DNA from: Candidatus Wirthbacteria bacterium CG2_30_54_11
GTDB taxonomy: Bacteria > Patescibacteriota > CG2-30-54-11
Reading direction: 5' to 3'
Length of the DNA stretch: 20,967 nucleotides
Assembly: GCA_001873755.1 (NCBI GenBank)
Contig: MNZT01000001.1
Location: 1-20,967, forward strand
The position numbers were made by a program, and so were the translations under genes. Of this stretch, positions 15,301-20,967 are shown one piece after another. Below the pieces are notes generated by a model, which made no database searches, was not told the DNA's origin, and saw nothing but the letters and a program-made list of their open reading frames with translations. Numbering within the stretch: the first letter of the stretch is position 1; every line of letters starts with the position of its first letter.

Positions 15301-16284
15301 CGGGATGACTGGCAGAACGCGCAGGATCATCCAGGCAGACTCGTTTTTCGAAGAAAGAATGGCGCGCAGGACACGGAGGCGTTTGACGTATTTTTTCATT
15401 TTCTGCTTGGAGCCGGTGCTCTTGATCTTTTTCCTGAGGTCCTTCGTGATGGCATCCAGGTCGAGCAGCTTGACGAGCTTCAAAATAGCCTCAGCACCCA
15501 TCTGAGCCTCGAAAACGTCTTCGAAGCTGTCTTTCAAAATCTGATAGTTGTTTTCGCTCAGGGTCTGCATCAGCGCGATGGATTCCAGCTTGGCCTTCAG
15601 GGCGTTGATGCTTTTGATGAATTCCTGACGCTCCGTATCGATAGCTCGTTTTGAACGCTTCAGATCATGTTCAAAGGTGTCAGTGGTGGCGCTTTTCAGA
15701 TTTTTTTCGTCCTCAGCTCGCTGATCACCCTCAGATGGAGCAGTCAAAAGATCATGAGCCTGCTCGAGACGGGTGCGTTCGGCAAGAAGTTTCTCATCCA
15801 TCTCGGCATGATTTTCTGTCAGCTGACGATCGAGGTCTTCAAAAGCCTTCTTGCGGGCATCCTCGTCGACTGAAGTGATGATGTACTGGGCATAGTAGAT
15901 GACCCTCTCCAGCTTGCGGGGAGTGACGTTCAGGAGCAGAGCGAGATAATTGGGAGTCCCGCGTACAAACCAGACATGAACGACCGGGGCTGCCAGTTCG
16001 ATGTGGCCCATGCGTTCGCGACGGACGATGGCGCGCGTCACCTCGACGCCGCATTTATCGCAGATGATCCCTTTGTAGCGGACTTTTTTGTACTTGCCGC
16101 AGCTGCACTCCCAGTCTTTGACCGGTCCGAAGATCCTTTCGCAGAACAGGCCGCCGCGCTCCGGCTTCTGGGTCCGGTAGTTGATGGTCTCGGGCTTCGT
16201 CACTTCCCCGTATGACCACTGACGGATCTGCTCCGGGCTGGCAACTGATATCTTGATAGCGTCGAAATCGGTATGAGTGATCAA
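12400..16284 (-). CDS. rpoC: RNA polymerase subunit beta' (start TTG at 16284)
   Basis: Catalytic subunit of RNA polymerase, with 1294 residues from the chosen start. Motifs (numbered from it): N-terminal zinc site Cys60, 62, 75 and 78; NADFDGD at about 540-546 with the three Mg-binding Asp; a second zinc site made of an upstream Cys and CRSHFGVCQRC; trigger-loop region MRTFHAGGVA; C-terminal RLVGLKENLIIGKLIPAG. A charged segment at about 137-245 is some 90 residues longer than in E. coli or B. subtilis. I chose the TTG at 16284 because AAAGGAG (16291-16297) sits six bases upstream. The frame extends to a TTG at 16311, which has no ribosome site. Confidence 0.97.
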   Translation of the reverse strand: MITHTDFDAIKISVASPEQIRQWSYGEVTKPETINYRTQKPERGGLFCERIFGPVKDWECSCGKYKKVRYKGIICDKCGVEVTRAIVRRERMGHIELAAPVVHVWFVRGTPNYLALLLNVTPRKLERVIYYAQYIITSVDEDARKKAFEDLDRQLTENHAEMDEKLLAERTRLEQAHDLLTAPSEGDQRAEDEKNLKSATTDTFEHDLKRSKRAIDTERQEFIKSINALKAKLESIALMQTLSENNYQILKDSFEDVFEAQMGAEAILKLVKLLDLDAITKDLRKKIKSTGSKQKMKKYVKRLRVLRAILSSKNESAWMILRVLPVIPPDLRPMVQLDGGRFAASDLNDLYRRVINRNNRLKRLIELGAPEVIMRNEKRMLQEAVDALIDNSAHGEKVISRRNRKLKSLSDILKGKQGRFRQNLLGKRVDYSGRSVIVVGANLRLDQCGLPKKMALELFRPFILRELLKRDFVHTIKSANRMIERTQPEVWDVLEDIVKNYPILLNRAPTLHRLGIQAFYPVLIDGDAIQIHPLVCTAFNADFDGDQMAVHVPLSEPAKDEARRLMLSARNLLLPASGRAAVGPTRDMLLGCYYLTLDIPKVKGEGLRFSSPEEAVLASELEALDLHAMVEVRFPEGRIKTTAGRIIFSRILPVGFEYENTVMNKKILGKLIERCFKEQGIEPTAKFVDQIKDLGFKYATVSAATIAVSDVHIPKDKVKIMATADQEAILINEYFQDGLITDTERYEKTVNLWIETTDKVTDAMMKIMDKYSPLSMMMTSGARGNIEQMRQMAGMRGLMADPSGRIIDLPIKSNFREGLSVLEYFISTHGARKGRADTALRTADSGYLTRRMVDVSQNVIVYEDDCGTEDGYDVKVAVHEGVHESFLEQVVGRIAARDIADPKTGELIVARNEEIDELKADAIISAKIENIMIRSVLMCRSHFGVCQRCYGTDLAKGGLVKMGEPVGIIAAQAIGEPGTQLTMRTFHAGGVAGGTDITQGLPRVEELFEARPPKGQSPIAGIDGIVSVVTEGNLRKVNIIALDFEQEVITLEAGDEVQVKNKEKVKAGDTLTKHAGKVNLKVTFDGVVKVAKDKITVVASDKKILSYPVPKNARFKVEDGQLVTRGTQLIEGSLNLKELLEVSGVAAVQRHLVEEVQKIYRSQGVATNDKHIEVIVRRMLSRVKVLESGDTDFLAGELVNRFKMDRINQELIARDKKPAVIEPVILGITKAALNSGSFLSAASFQETIRVLTKAAIYGMEDRLVGLKENLIIGKLIPAGPYARQDMMKKTIALT

Positions 16285-16320
16285 TCCATGCTCCTTTGCT
16301 AATCTAGGCAATATCGTGAG

Positions 16321-19300
16321 TTAGACAGCCTGGTCCGGGGTATCCGTGTCCGGTGCATCGTCTGCTGCCGTGACTTTTTCCACTTTTTCATCTGCCATTT
16401 TGAACTCTTCTCCTACCATGTCGTCATCGACAGAAAAGCGCGGGGCATCTTCTATCTCACCTTCCACTGCACCTTCGGCCGGCGTCATTTCACCGGTAGC
16501 GAGGTTTTTGAGTTCGACATTGAGTCCGATACCCTGAAGCTCCTTGACCAGAACTCCGAACGATTCGGGAACTCCGGTTTTTTCGATCTCTTCACCTTTG
16601 ATGATCGCCTCGTAAGATTTGATACGGCCGGTCACATCATCGGATTTGATAGTGAGCATTTCCTGGAGCATATGAGCTGCTCCGTAGGCCTCCAGAGCCC
16701 ACACTTCCATCTCTCCGAAGCGCTGTCCGCCGAACTGAGCCTTGCCTCCGAGCGGCTGCTGGGTGACCAGCGAGTAGGGGCCGACTGAGCGGGCATGGAT
16801 TTTATCCTCCGCGAGATGATGCAGTTTCATCATGTAGATCTCACCGACCACGACTTTATTTTCCGTCTTCTTGCCGGTCCGTCCGTCATAGAGATGGACT
16901 TTGCCGTCTTCGGGAAGTCCGACCCGTTTGAGGAGGTCGTTGATCTGGTCTTCGTGGACGCCGTCGAAGACCGGGGATGCCACTCGGTAGCCGAGCGCTT
17001 TGGCTGCCCAGCCGAGATGGGTCTCGAACACCTGCCCGAGGTTCATACGGGATGGGACGCCCAACGGGCTGAGCACGATGTCCACGGGAGTGCCGTCAGC
17101 CAGGTATGGCATATCTGCTCTGGGCAGGATCCGGGAAATAACCCCTTTGTTCCCATGACGGCCGGCAAGTTTGTCACCGACGACCACGGGTCTGAGCTGC
17201 GCGACATAGACGTCGATCACTTTCACGATGCCGGGAGCCAGCTCATCACCCTGATCTTTGTCGAGGACATTGATCGAAAGGATCTTACCGCGATAGCCAT
17301 GCGGGATTCGAAGTGAAGTGTCTTTGACTTCACGGACTTTCTCGCCGAAGATCGCACGCAGAAGCCGTTCTTCCGGGGTCAGCTCCGTTTCACCTTTTGG
17401 CGTGATCTTGCCGACGAGGATGTCGCCGGGGCCCACTTCAGCTCCGATGCGGATGATGCCGCTCTCGTCCAGATTCCTGAGCGCGTCATCGCCGACGTTC
17501 GGGATATCCCGGGTGACTTCTTCCACACCAAGTTTGGTGTCGCGGACTTCGACTTCAAATTTTTCGATATGGACCGAAGTGAATTTGTCCTCTCTGACCA
17601 GACGCTCGTTCAGGATGATGGCGTCTTCGAAATTGTAGCCGTCCCACGGCATAAAAGCGACCGTGACATTTTGACCCAGAGCAATTTCTGCGCCCTCGGT
17701 CGAATAGCTGTCGGTCATGGCCTGCCCTTTTTTGACCTTGTCGCCGACATCCACGAGGAGACGCTGGTTGATGCAGGTGCCCTGGTTGGAACGTTTGAAT
17801 TTGTAGAGATGATAGGATCTCTTCTTGTCGCCTTTTTCCTTGACTGTGATGGAGTCGCTTCTGACCTCGATCACTTCCCCGTCTTCTTCGCACAGGCAGA
17901 GAAGTGCAGAGTCATTGGCGGCTTTGCTCTCCATGCCGGTCCCGACCACCGGGGCTTCCGGTTTCAGAAGAGGCACGGCCTGGCGCTGCATATTGGCGCC
18001 CATGAGGGCACGGTTGGCGTCGTTGTGCTCGAGGAAGGGAATGAGGGCTGAGGTCATACCGACGATCTGTTTGGGCGACACGTCCATGTAATCGATCCCG
18101 GCGACCGGCTGCATGATGAAACTGCTGCCGCAGCGGGCTTCGACGGTCTCTTCCGTGAATTGTCCCAGATCATCAACCTTGGCATTGGCCTGGGCAATAG
18201 TGAATTTCTCTTCGGTGATCGCATCGAAATACTTGATCTCGGTATTCGAAAGACTGTAAGGCTTGATGTCTGTCTCTACGAAAGGCCAGACCGGTACGTC
18301 GGTCAGCCCCTTCAGCTTGGCGATCTTTTTTGCATCAGCCTCGGTGATCACGGTGCCCAGCGTGACGATGGCCTTCTCGGTCTTGGGATCGATGATATCG
18401 TCGCCTGCCCTGCGGCCGACAGCGGAAGCTCCATCATTGGGCTTTACTTTTCTGACCAGACGATATGGGGTCTCGATGAAACCGTATTTATTGATCTCGG
18501 CATAGGTGGAAAGCGAACCGATCAATCCGATGTTCGGACCCTCGGGCGTCTCGATCGGGCAGATGCGGCCATAGTGGGAATGATGGACGTCACGAACTTC
18601 AAAGCCGGCCCGTTCGCGGGAGAGACCGCCCGGTCCCATGGCCGAAAGGCGGCGTTTGTGGGCGAGCTCGGCGAGCGGGTTGGTCTGGTCCATGAACTGG
18701 GAAAGCTGGCTGGACCCAAAGAATTCACGCAGGATGGCGACGATCGGTTTGACGTTCAGGAGCAGATTGGGGGCGATCTTTTCGGCTTCGATGATGGACA
18801 TGCGTTCTTTGACGATACGCTCCACGCGCAGGAGACCGATGCGGAACTGGTTTTTCACCAGTTCGCCGCAGCGGCGGACCCGGCGATTGCCCAAGTGATC
18901 GATATCATCCGGAAAGCTCTGAAGGTTATTGACCCGGATCAGTTCTTTTACAATGGTGACGAAATCATTGGGAGAGAGGATGCGGTGTCCGATGTCGACC
19001 GGGATGGTCTGGGCGAGCCTTTGATTGGCCTTGAACCGTCCGACCTCACCGAGATCATAGCGGCGGAAGTTGAAGAACAGATTGTCGATGAACTGCTTGG
19101 AGCCGTCTTCGGTAGGAGGATCACCCGGACGCAGACGGCGGTAGACCTCGATGAGGCCCTCGCTGTAGTTGGAGGCCGGATCTTTGTCCAGCGTCGATTT
19201 GATAAATTGATGGCCGGGGTCAGTGTCCAGGTCACGGAACAGATCTAGGATCTCATCGGTGGTGCCATAGCCAAGAGCTCGAAGGAGTGTCGTCATGACG

Positions 19301-19866
19301 ATCTTCCTTTTGCGGTCGACCTTGACCGTGATCACATCGCTGCGGTTGGTCTCGAATTCCAGCCAGGCTCCCCTATCAGGGATGACCTTGGCACTGGCGA
19401 GGTCGCGTCCAACCGAGGAATCGGTCTTCAGGGCAAAGAATACGCCTGGCGAACGGATGAGCTGGCTCACTACCACGCGTTCTGCACCGTTGATGACAAA
19501 GGTGCCTTTTTCGGTCATCCAGGGCATGTCACCGAAGAAAAGATTCTGTTCTTTGATCTCGCCGGTCTCTTTGTTGACCAGCCGGACATCCACGGTGAGC
19601 GGGCAGGCGAACGTGGCACCCTTTTCCTTGGCTTCTTCTACCGATATCTTGGAAGGCTCGAAATGATGATTCTGGAAATGGAGCTCAAAATTTTTGCCGG
19701 TGAAATCCTCGATGGGAGAGATCTCCTGAAACAGCTCTTTGAGCCCTTCGGTCACGAACCAGTTGAACGAATCCAACTGGATCTTGACGAGATTGGGGGA
19801 ATCCATAGCGGCAGGATTCTTGGAAAAGAATACCCGTTTGGTCTTTTTCGAAACGTATTCTTCCAT
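16321..19866 (-). CDS. rpoB: RNA polymerase subunit beta
   Basis: Second large catalytic subunit. The 1181-residue product is close to B. subtilis length and lacks the large lineage insertions of proteobacteria. Seen: GERVVVSQL region reading GAERVVVSQLIRSPGV (127-141), rifampicin pocket FFGSSQLSQFMDQ (382-394) with Asp393, His403 and Ser408 all in the sensitive state, YGRICPIETPEGPNIGLI, YNFEDAI, the active-site GRHGNKG, and FGGQRFGEMEVWALEA. The position equivalent to E. coli Leu533 is Met410. The last about 45 residues form an acidic tail (many Asp/Glu) past the conserved end. GGAAGGGG lies about seven bases before the ATG at 19866. It is the first gene of the run; rplJL is not upstream. 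Confidence 0.99.
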   Translation of the reverse strand: MEEYVSKKTKRVFFSKNPAAMDSPNLVKIQLDSFNWFVTEGLKELFQEISPIEDFTGKNFELHFQNHHFEPSKISVEEAKEKGATFACPLTVDVRLVNKETGEIKEQNLFFGDMPWMTEKGTFVINGAERVVVSQLIRSPGVFFALKTDSSVGRDLASAKVIPDRGAWLEFETNRSDVITVKVDRKRKIVMTTLLRALGYGTTDEILDLFRDLDTDPGHQFIKSTLDKDPASNYSEGLIEVYRRLRPGDPPTEDGSKQFIDNLFFNFRRYDLGEVGRFKANQRLAQTIPVDIGHRILSPNDFVTIVKELIRVNNLQSFPDDIDHLGNRRVRRCGELVKNQFRIGLLRVERIVKERMSIIEAEKIAPNLLLNVKPIVAILREFFGSSQLSQFMDQTNPLAELAHKRRLSAMGPGGLSRERAGFEVRDVHHSHYGRICPIETPEGPNIGLIGSLSTYAEINKYGFIETPYRLVRKVKPNDGASAVGRRAGDDIIDPKTEKAIVTLGTVITEADAKKIAKLKGLTDVPVWPFVETDIKPYSLSNTEIKYFDAITEEKFTIAQANAKVDDLGQFTEETVEARCGSSFIMQPVAGIDYMDVSPKQIVGMTSALIPFLEHNDANRALMGANMQRQAVPLLKPEAPVVGTGMESKAANDSALLCLCEEDGEVIEVRSDSITVKEKGDKKRSYHLYKFKRSNQGTCINQRLLVDVGDKVKKGQAMTDSYSTEGAEIALGQNVTVAFMPWDGYNFEDAIILNERLVREDKFTSVHIEKFEVEVRDTKLGVEEVTRDIPNVGDDALRNLDESGIIRIGAEVGPGDILVGKITPKGETELTPEERLLRAIFGEKVREVKDTSLRIPHGYRGKILSINVLDKDQGDELAPGIVKVIDVYVAQLRPVVVGDKLAGRHGNKGVISRILPRADMPYLADGTPVDIVLSPLGVPSRMNLGQVFETHLGWAAKALGYRVASPVFDGVHEDQINDLLKRVGLPEDGKVHLYDGRTGKKTENKVVVGEIYMMKLHHLAEDKIHARSVGPYSLVTQQPLGGKAQFGGQRFGEMEVWALEAYGAAHMLQEMLTIKSDDVTGRIKSYEAIIKGEEIEKTGVPESFGVLVKELQGIGLNVELKNLATGEMTPAEGAVEGEIEDAPRFSVDDDMVGEEFKMADEKVEKVTAADDAPDTDTPDQAV

Positions 19867-19922
19867 GAAGCGCCCCTTCCGAGTTGGTAATAGAATAACC
19901 GATTTCGATGCATATCAAAATA

Positions 19923-19970
19923 AACTGGAGGGCAATCATCCGATACGGGATGTGCTCCAGTTCTTTTTTT
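19923..19970. terminator. Two-way hairpin with T-tracts in the rpoB leader
   Basis: Arms AACTGGAG (19923-19930) and CTCCAGTT (19955-19962) pair over 8 bp, with an inner 5-bp hairpin (CATCC 19937-19941 with GGATG 19948-19952). On the plus strand it is followed by C and seven Ts (19964-19970), a good intrinsic-terminator form. On the minus strand the arm is followed by TATTTTGATAT, a weaker U-tract. No plus-strand gene ends nearby, so the likely roles are an attenuator within the rpoB leader or a block on antisense transcription leaving rpoB. It lies about 57 bases upstream of the rpoB start. Confidence 0.55.
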
Positions 19971-19974
19971 CAGC

Positions 19975-19995
19975 CTAAAACACAGAAAAAGCCAT
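19975..19995 (-). CDS. Possible six-codon upstream ORF in the rpoB leader
   Basis: The minus strand reads ATG GCT TTT TCT GTG TTT TAG (peptide MAFSVF), preceded by AAAAGGG (20003-20009) with a seven-base spacing, as good a ribosome site as most genes in this window have. Its stop is 12 bases before the terminator-like hairpin, the geometry expected of a leader peptide that couples translation to attenuation. The peptide shows no run of one amino acid, so classical amino-acid sensing is not suggested. The start codon falls in a helix of the proposed pseudoknot. Translation is unproven. Confidence 0.4.
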   Translation of the reverse strand: MAFSVF

Positions 19996-20070
19996 ACAAA
20001 CACCCTTTTACGATTTGGCTCGTATGTGGGTTCTCACTACCGATTTCTGCAGTGGCGCCTAACAAATCGT
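19993..20070 (-). ncRNA. Candidate pseudoknotted RNA element in the rpoB leader
   Basis: Minus-strand RNA. Helix 1: ACGATTTG (20063-20070) with CAAATCGT (20010-20017), 8 perfect bp. Helix 2: CATACGAGC (20018-20026) with GTTTGTATG (19993-20001), 9 bp including two G-U. The arms alternate, with no bases between the 5' arm of helix 2 and the 3' arm of helix 1, and an 8-base A-rich loop AAAAGGGT (20002-20009), which fits H-type pseudoknot geometry. The long first loop holds a hairpin (CACTGC 20049-20054 with GTAGTG 20035-20040). The A-rich loop and helix 2 contain the ribosome site and start of the upstream ORF. If transcription starts at 20066-20068, helix 1 shortens by up to four bp. I recognise no known riboswitch or r-protein leader. 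Confidence 0.5.
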
Positions 20071-20071
20071 T

Positions 20072-20101
20072 ATTCTATAGCAAGGATAGCTATTTTGTCA
20101 A
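20072..20101 (-). promoter_or_regulatory. Sigma70-type promoter for rpoB and its leader
   Basis: The minus strand has a perfect -35 TTGACA (20096-20101). Two overlapping -10 readings are possible: TAGAAT (20072-20077) at an 18-base spacing, or TATAGA (20074-20079) at 16 bases with TGC before it. The sequence upstream of the -35 is AT-rich (GATAAAATAGTAT), as in an UP element. The start site would fall near 20065-20068, leaving a leader of about 200 bases before rpoB. It drives rpoBC and, by read-through, the genes downstream. Confidence 0.7.
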
Positions 20102-20127
20102 TACTATTTTATCCCTTTCTTGAGGCA

Positions 20128-20133
20128 TATACT
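20128..20133 (+). promoter_or_regulatory. Weak -10-like box before the DUF2207-like gene
   Basis: TATACT on the plus strand lies about 35 bases before the GTG start of the divergent gene, a sensible place for a -10. No good -35 sits 16-18 bases upstream (that position reads TATTTT), so the promoter is weak, factor-dependent or misassigned. Confidence 0.25.
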
Positions 20134-20167
20134 ACATGACGTCGTCTTGGTCCTCTGAGGTGGTGTC

Positions 20168-20967
20168 GTGTCCCGATTACTTTGGAAATTCATCGCAGCC
20201 TGCTGCCTTTTGTCCTTCCTTGCTCTCCCATCGCCTGTCCTGGCTGACGGTCATTTCCGGCTGCCCGCCCAGGCAATACAGCTCTATATCAATAAAGACG
20301 GCTCCTTTGATTGTGTGGATACCCGCTCATTTGCAGGGACATCCGACGAGGAGATCACTATAGATATAAGTGGCTCCGACATCCCGGGGACGCTGAGCGA
20401 TATCACGGTCAGCGAGATGGCACAGTCCTACCGGAAGATCGATCCGAGCGAGAGGCTGATCCCGGGGACGTATCAGGAGGAGCTGTCCGGCGATCCTTCT
20501 GTCCGGATCGTCCTGCGGCCTTTTTCGAATACAGACCCGTCCGTCACTCTGTCCTATCAGGTAAATGGCGGGATCGTCCGGTATCTTGATGGCGCGGATC
20601 TTCGCTGGTCTGCAGGCACAACAGGCGGGGCCCTGCCGGGTTCTCTCACCATCAGTGTTACACTGCCGGAGGCCATACCAGGACAGGAAGTGGACAGCTG
20701 GATGCATTTTGCGGACCGGATAAGCACTTCCTTTGAATCAGATCAGACGATGCTCATCAACGCATCCTGGATCTCAGCCGATGCTCCACTGACGTTCCGC
20801 ACTCTGTTCCCTACGGAAGAAGTAACCGGCGATATCATCCCCATGACTGTACGAGGGAGCATCCTGGCCCAGGAGTCGGAGCTCCAGCTGCGACATCTGG
20901 ATTCTCAAAAAAAGAGAGCTATCCAAAAGCAGCTGCGTGTTCTCTACTTTTTTCTGTTCCAGCCGCT
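20168..20967 (+). CDS. Secreted/membrane-anchored DUF2207-like protein, 3' end cut
   Basis: The open frame starts at a GTG at 20168; an in-frame TGA at 20156-20158 rules out a longer form, and GAGGTG (20157-20162) five bases upstream is a good ribosome site. The N-terminus MSRLLWKFIAACCLLSFLAL plus PSPVLA-DG is a clear signal peptide. About 240 residues of beta-rich exported domain follow, with INKDGSFDC early on and YLDGADLRW near residues 137-145. This resembles the pattern of DUF2207 membrane proteins (an early DGS/DGT strand, later DxAxLyW). The visible end LRVLYFFLFQP looks like the start of a transmembrane helix. The family's function is unknown to me. The gene is divergent from rpoB; 266 codons are visible. 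Confidence 0.75.
   Translation, partial: MSRLLWKFIAACCLLSFLALPSPVLADGHFRLPAQAIQLYINKDGSFDCVDTRSFAGTSDEEITIDISGSDIPGTLSDITVSEMAQSYRKIDPSERLIPGTYQEELSGDPSVRIVLRPFSNTDPSVTLSYQVNGGIVRYLDGADLRWSAGTTGGALPGSLTISVTLPEAIPGQEVDSWMHFADRISTSFESDQTMLINASWISADAPLTFRTLFPTEEVTGDIIPMTVRGSILAQESELQLRHLDSQKKRAIQKQLRVLYFFLFQP

Noticed and set aside
16285..16311. Upstream TTG start for rpoC at 16311
   Set aside because: No Shine-Dalgarno precedes it, whereas AAAGGAG sits six bases before the TTG at 16284, where the protein also begins to match the family.
18160..19248. Long plus-strand open frame (362 codons) opposite rpoB
   Set aside because: It is a shadow of the conserved rpoB frame, has no recognisable domain and arises from rpoB codon bias; similar shadows lie opposite rpoC (12832-13827) and fusA (9841-10560).
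20035..20060. Cobalamin riboswitch, because of GCCACTG in the rpoB leader
   Set aside because: Only that short string matches; the rest of the conserved B12-box pattern is absent and rpoB is not a B12-related gene.
20095..20133. Plus-strand promoter TTGTCA with TATACT for the divergent gene
   Set aside because: The spacing is 27 bases, far beyond the 16-19 normally used; TTGTCA overlaps the complement of the rpoB -35.
1..20967. Mobile elements, CRISPR arrays, tRNA or rRNA genes
   Set aside because: I found no transposase or integrase frames, spaced repeats, or tRNA/rRNA signatures; the window is filled by housekeeping genes in canonical order.

Overview
This window is an almost unbroken, one-strand run of core gene-expression genes from a bacterium. 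Reading the minus strand from about 20.1 kb down to base 1, the order is rpoB, rpoC, rpsL, rpsG, fusA, tuf, rpsJ, rplC, rplD, rplW, rplB, rpsS, rplV, rpsC, rplP, rpmC, rpsQ, rplN, rplX, rplE, rpsN (zinc type), rpsH, rplF and rplR (cut by the window edge). This fuses the rpoBC, str, S10 and spc clusters in canonical order. A divergent plus-strand gene at the right end encodes a secreted or membrane-anchored protein that looks like the DUF2207 family; it is also cut by the edge.

The organism is clearly bacterial. My best guess is a candidate-phylum lineage, possibly Patescibacteria/CPR. The reasons are CPR-like RpoB sequence texture, a charged insertion in RpoC, zinc-type S14, zinc-ribbon L24, S12 with the Firmicutes-type insertion, a non-standard EF-Tu switch I, and a DUF2207-like neighbour. 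This is inference and I hold it loosely. There are no mobile elements, CRISPR arrays, tRNAs or rRNAs.

Right end (about 19867-20167): a 300-base divergent intergenic region. On the minus strand it has a strong sigma70-type promoter, then a roughly 200-base rpoB leader. The leader can fold into an H-type pseudoknot (8 bp and 9 bp helices, zero-base junction, 8-base A-rich loop). The loop and second helix hold the ribosome site and start codon of a six-codon upstream ORF. A terminator-like hairpin lies between that ORF and rpoB. The usual rplKAJL genes are not upstream of rpoB, so this leader occupies the place where L10/L12 control normally sits. It is the best candidate here for an undescribed regulatory element.

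Middle (about 7.7-16.3 kb): rpoC, then a second strong promoter in the rpoC-rpsL gap that starts the str/S10/spc part, then rpsL, rpsG, fusA and tuf. Two translation proteins carry notable substitutions. S12 has Arg where nearly all bacteria have the Lys linked to streptomycin sensitivity. EF-Tu has KTVTI in place of the near-universal switch I motif RGITI.

Left part (1-7.7 kb): the S10 and spc ribosomal protein genes, with gaps of 2 to 36 bases. The exception is a 138-base gap before rplC, which holds a probable internal promoter and two mutually exclusive hairpins. Many ribosomal protein genes lack a clear Shine-Dalgarno sequence, whereas tuf, rpoC, rpoB, rpsL and the DUF2207-like gene have good ones.
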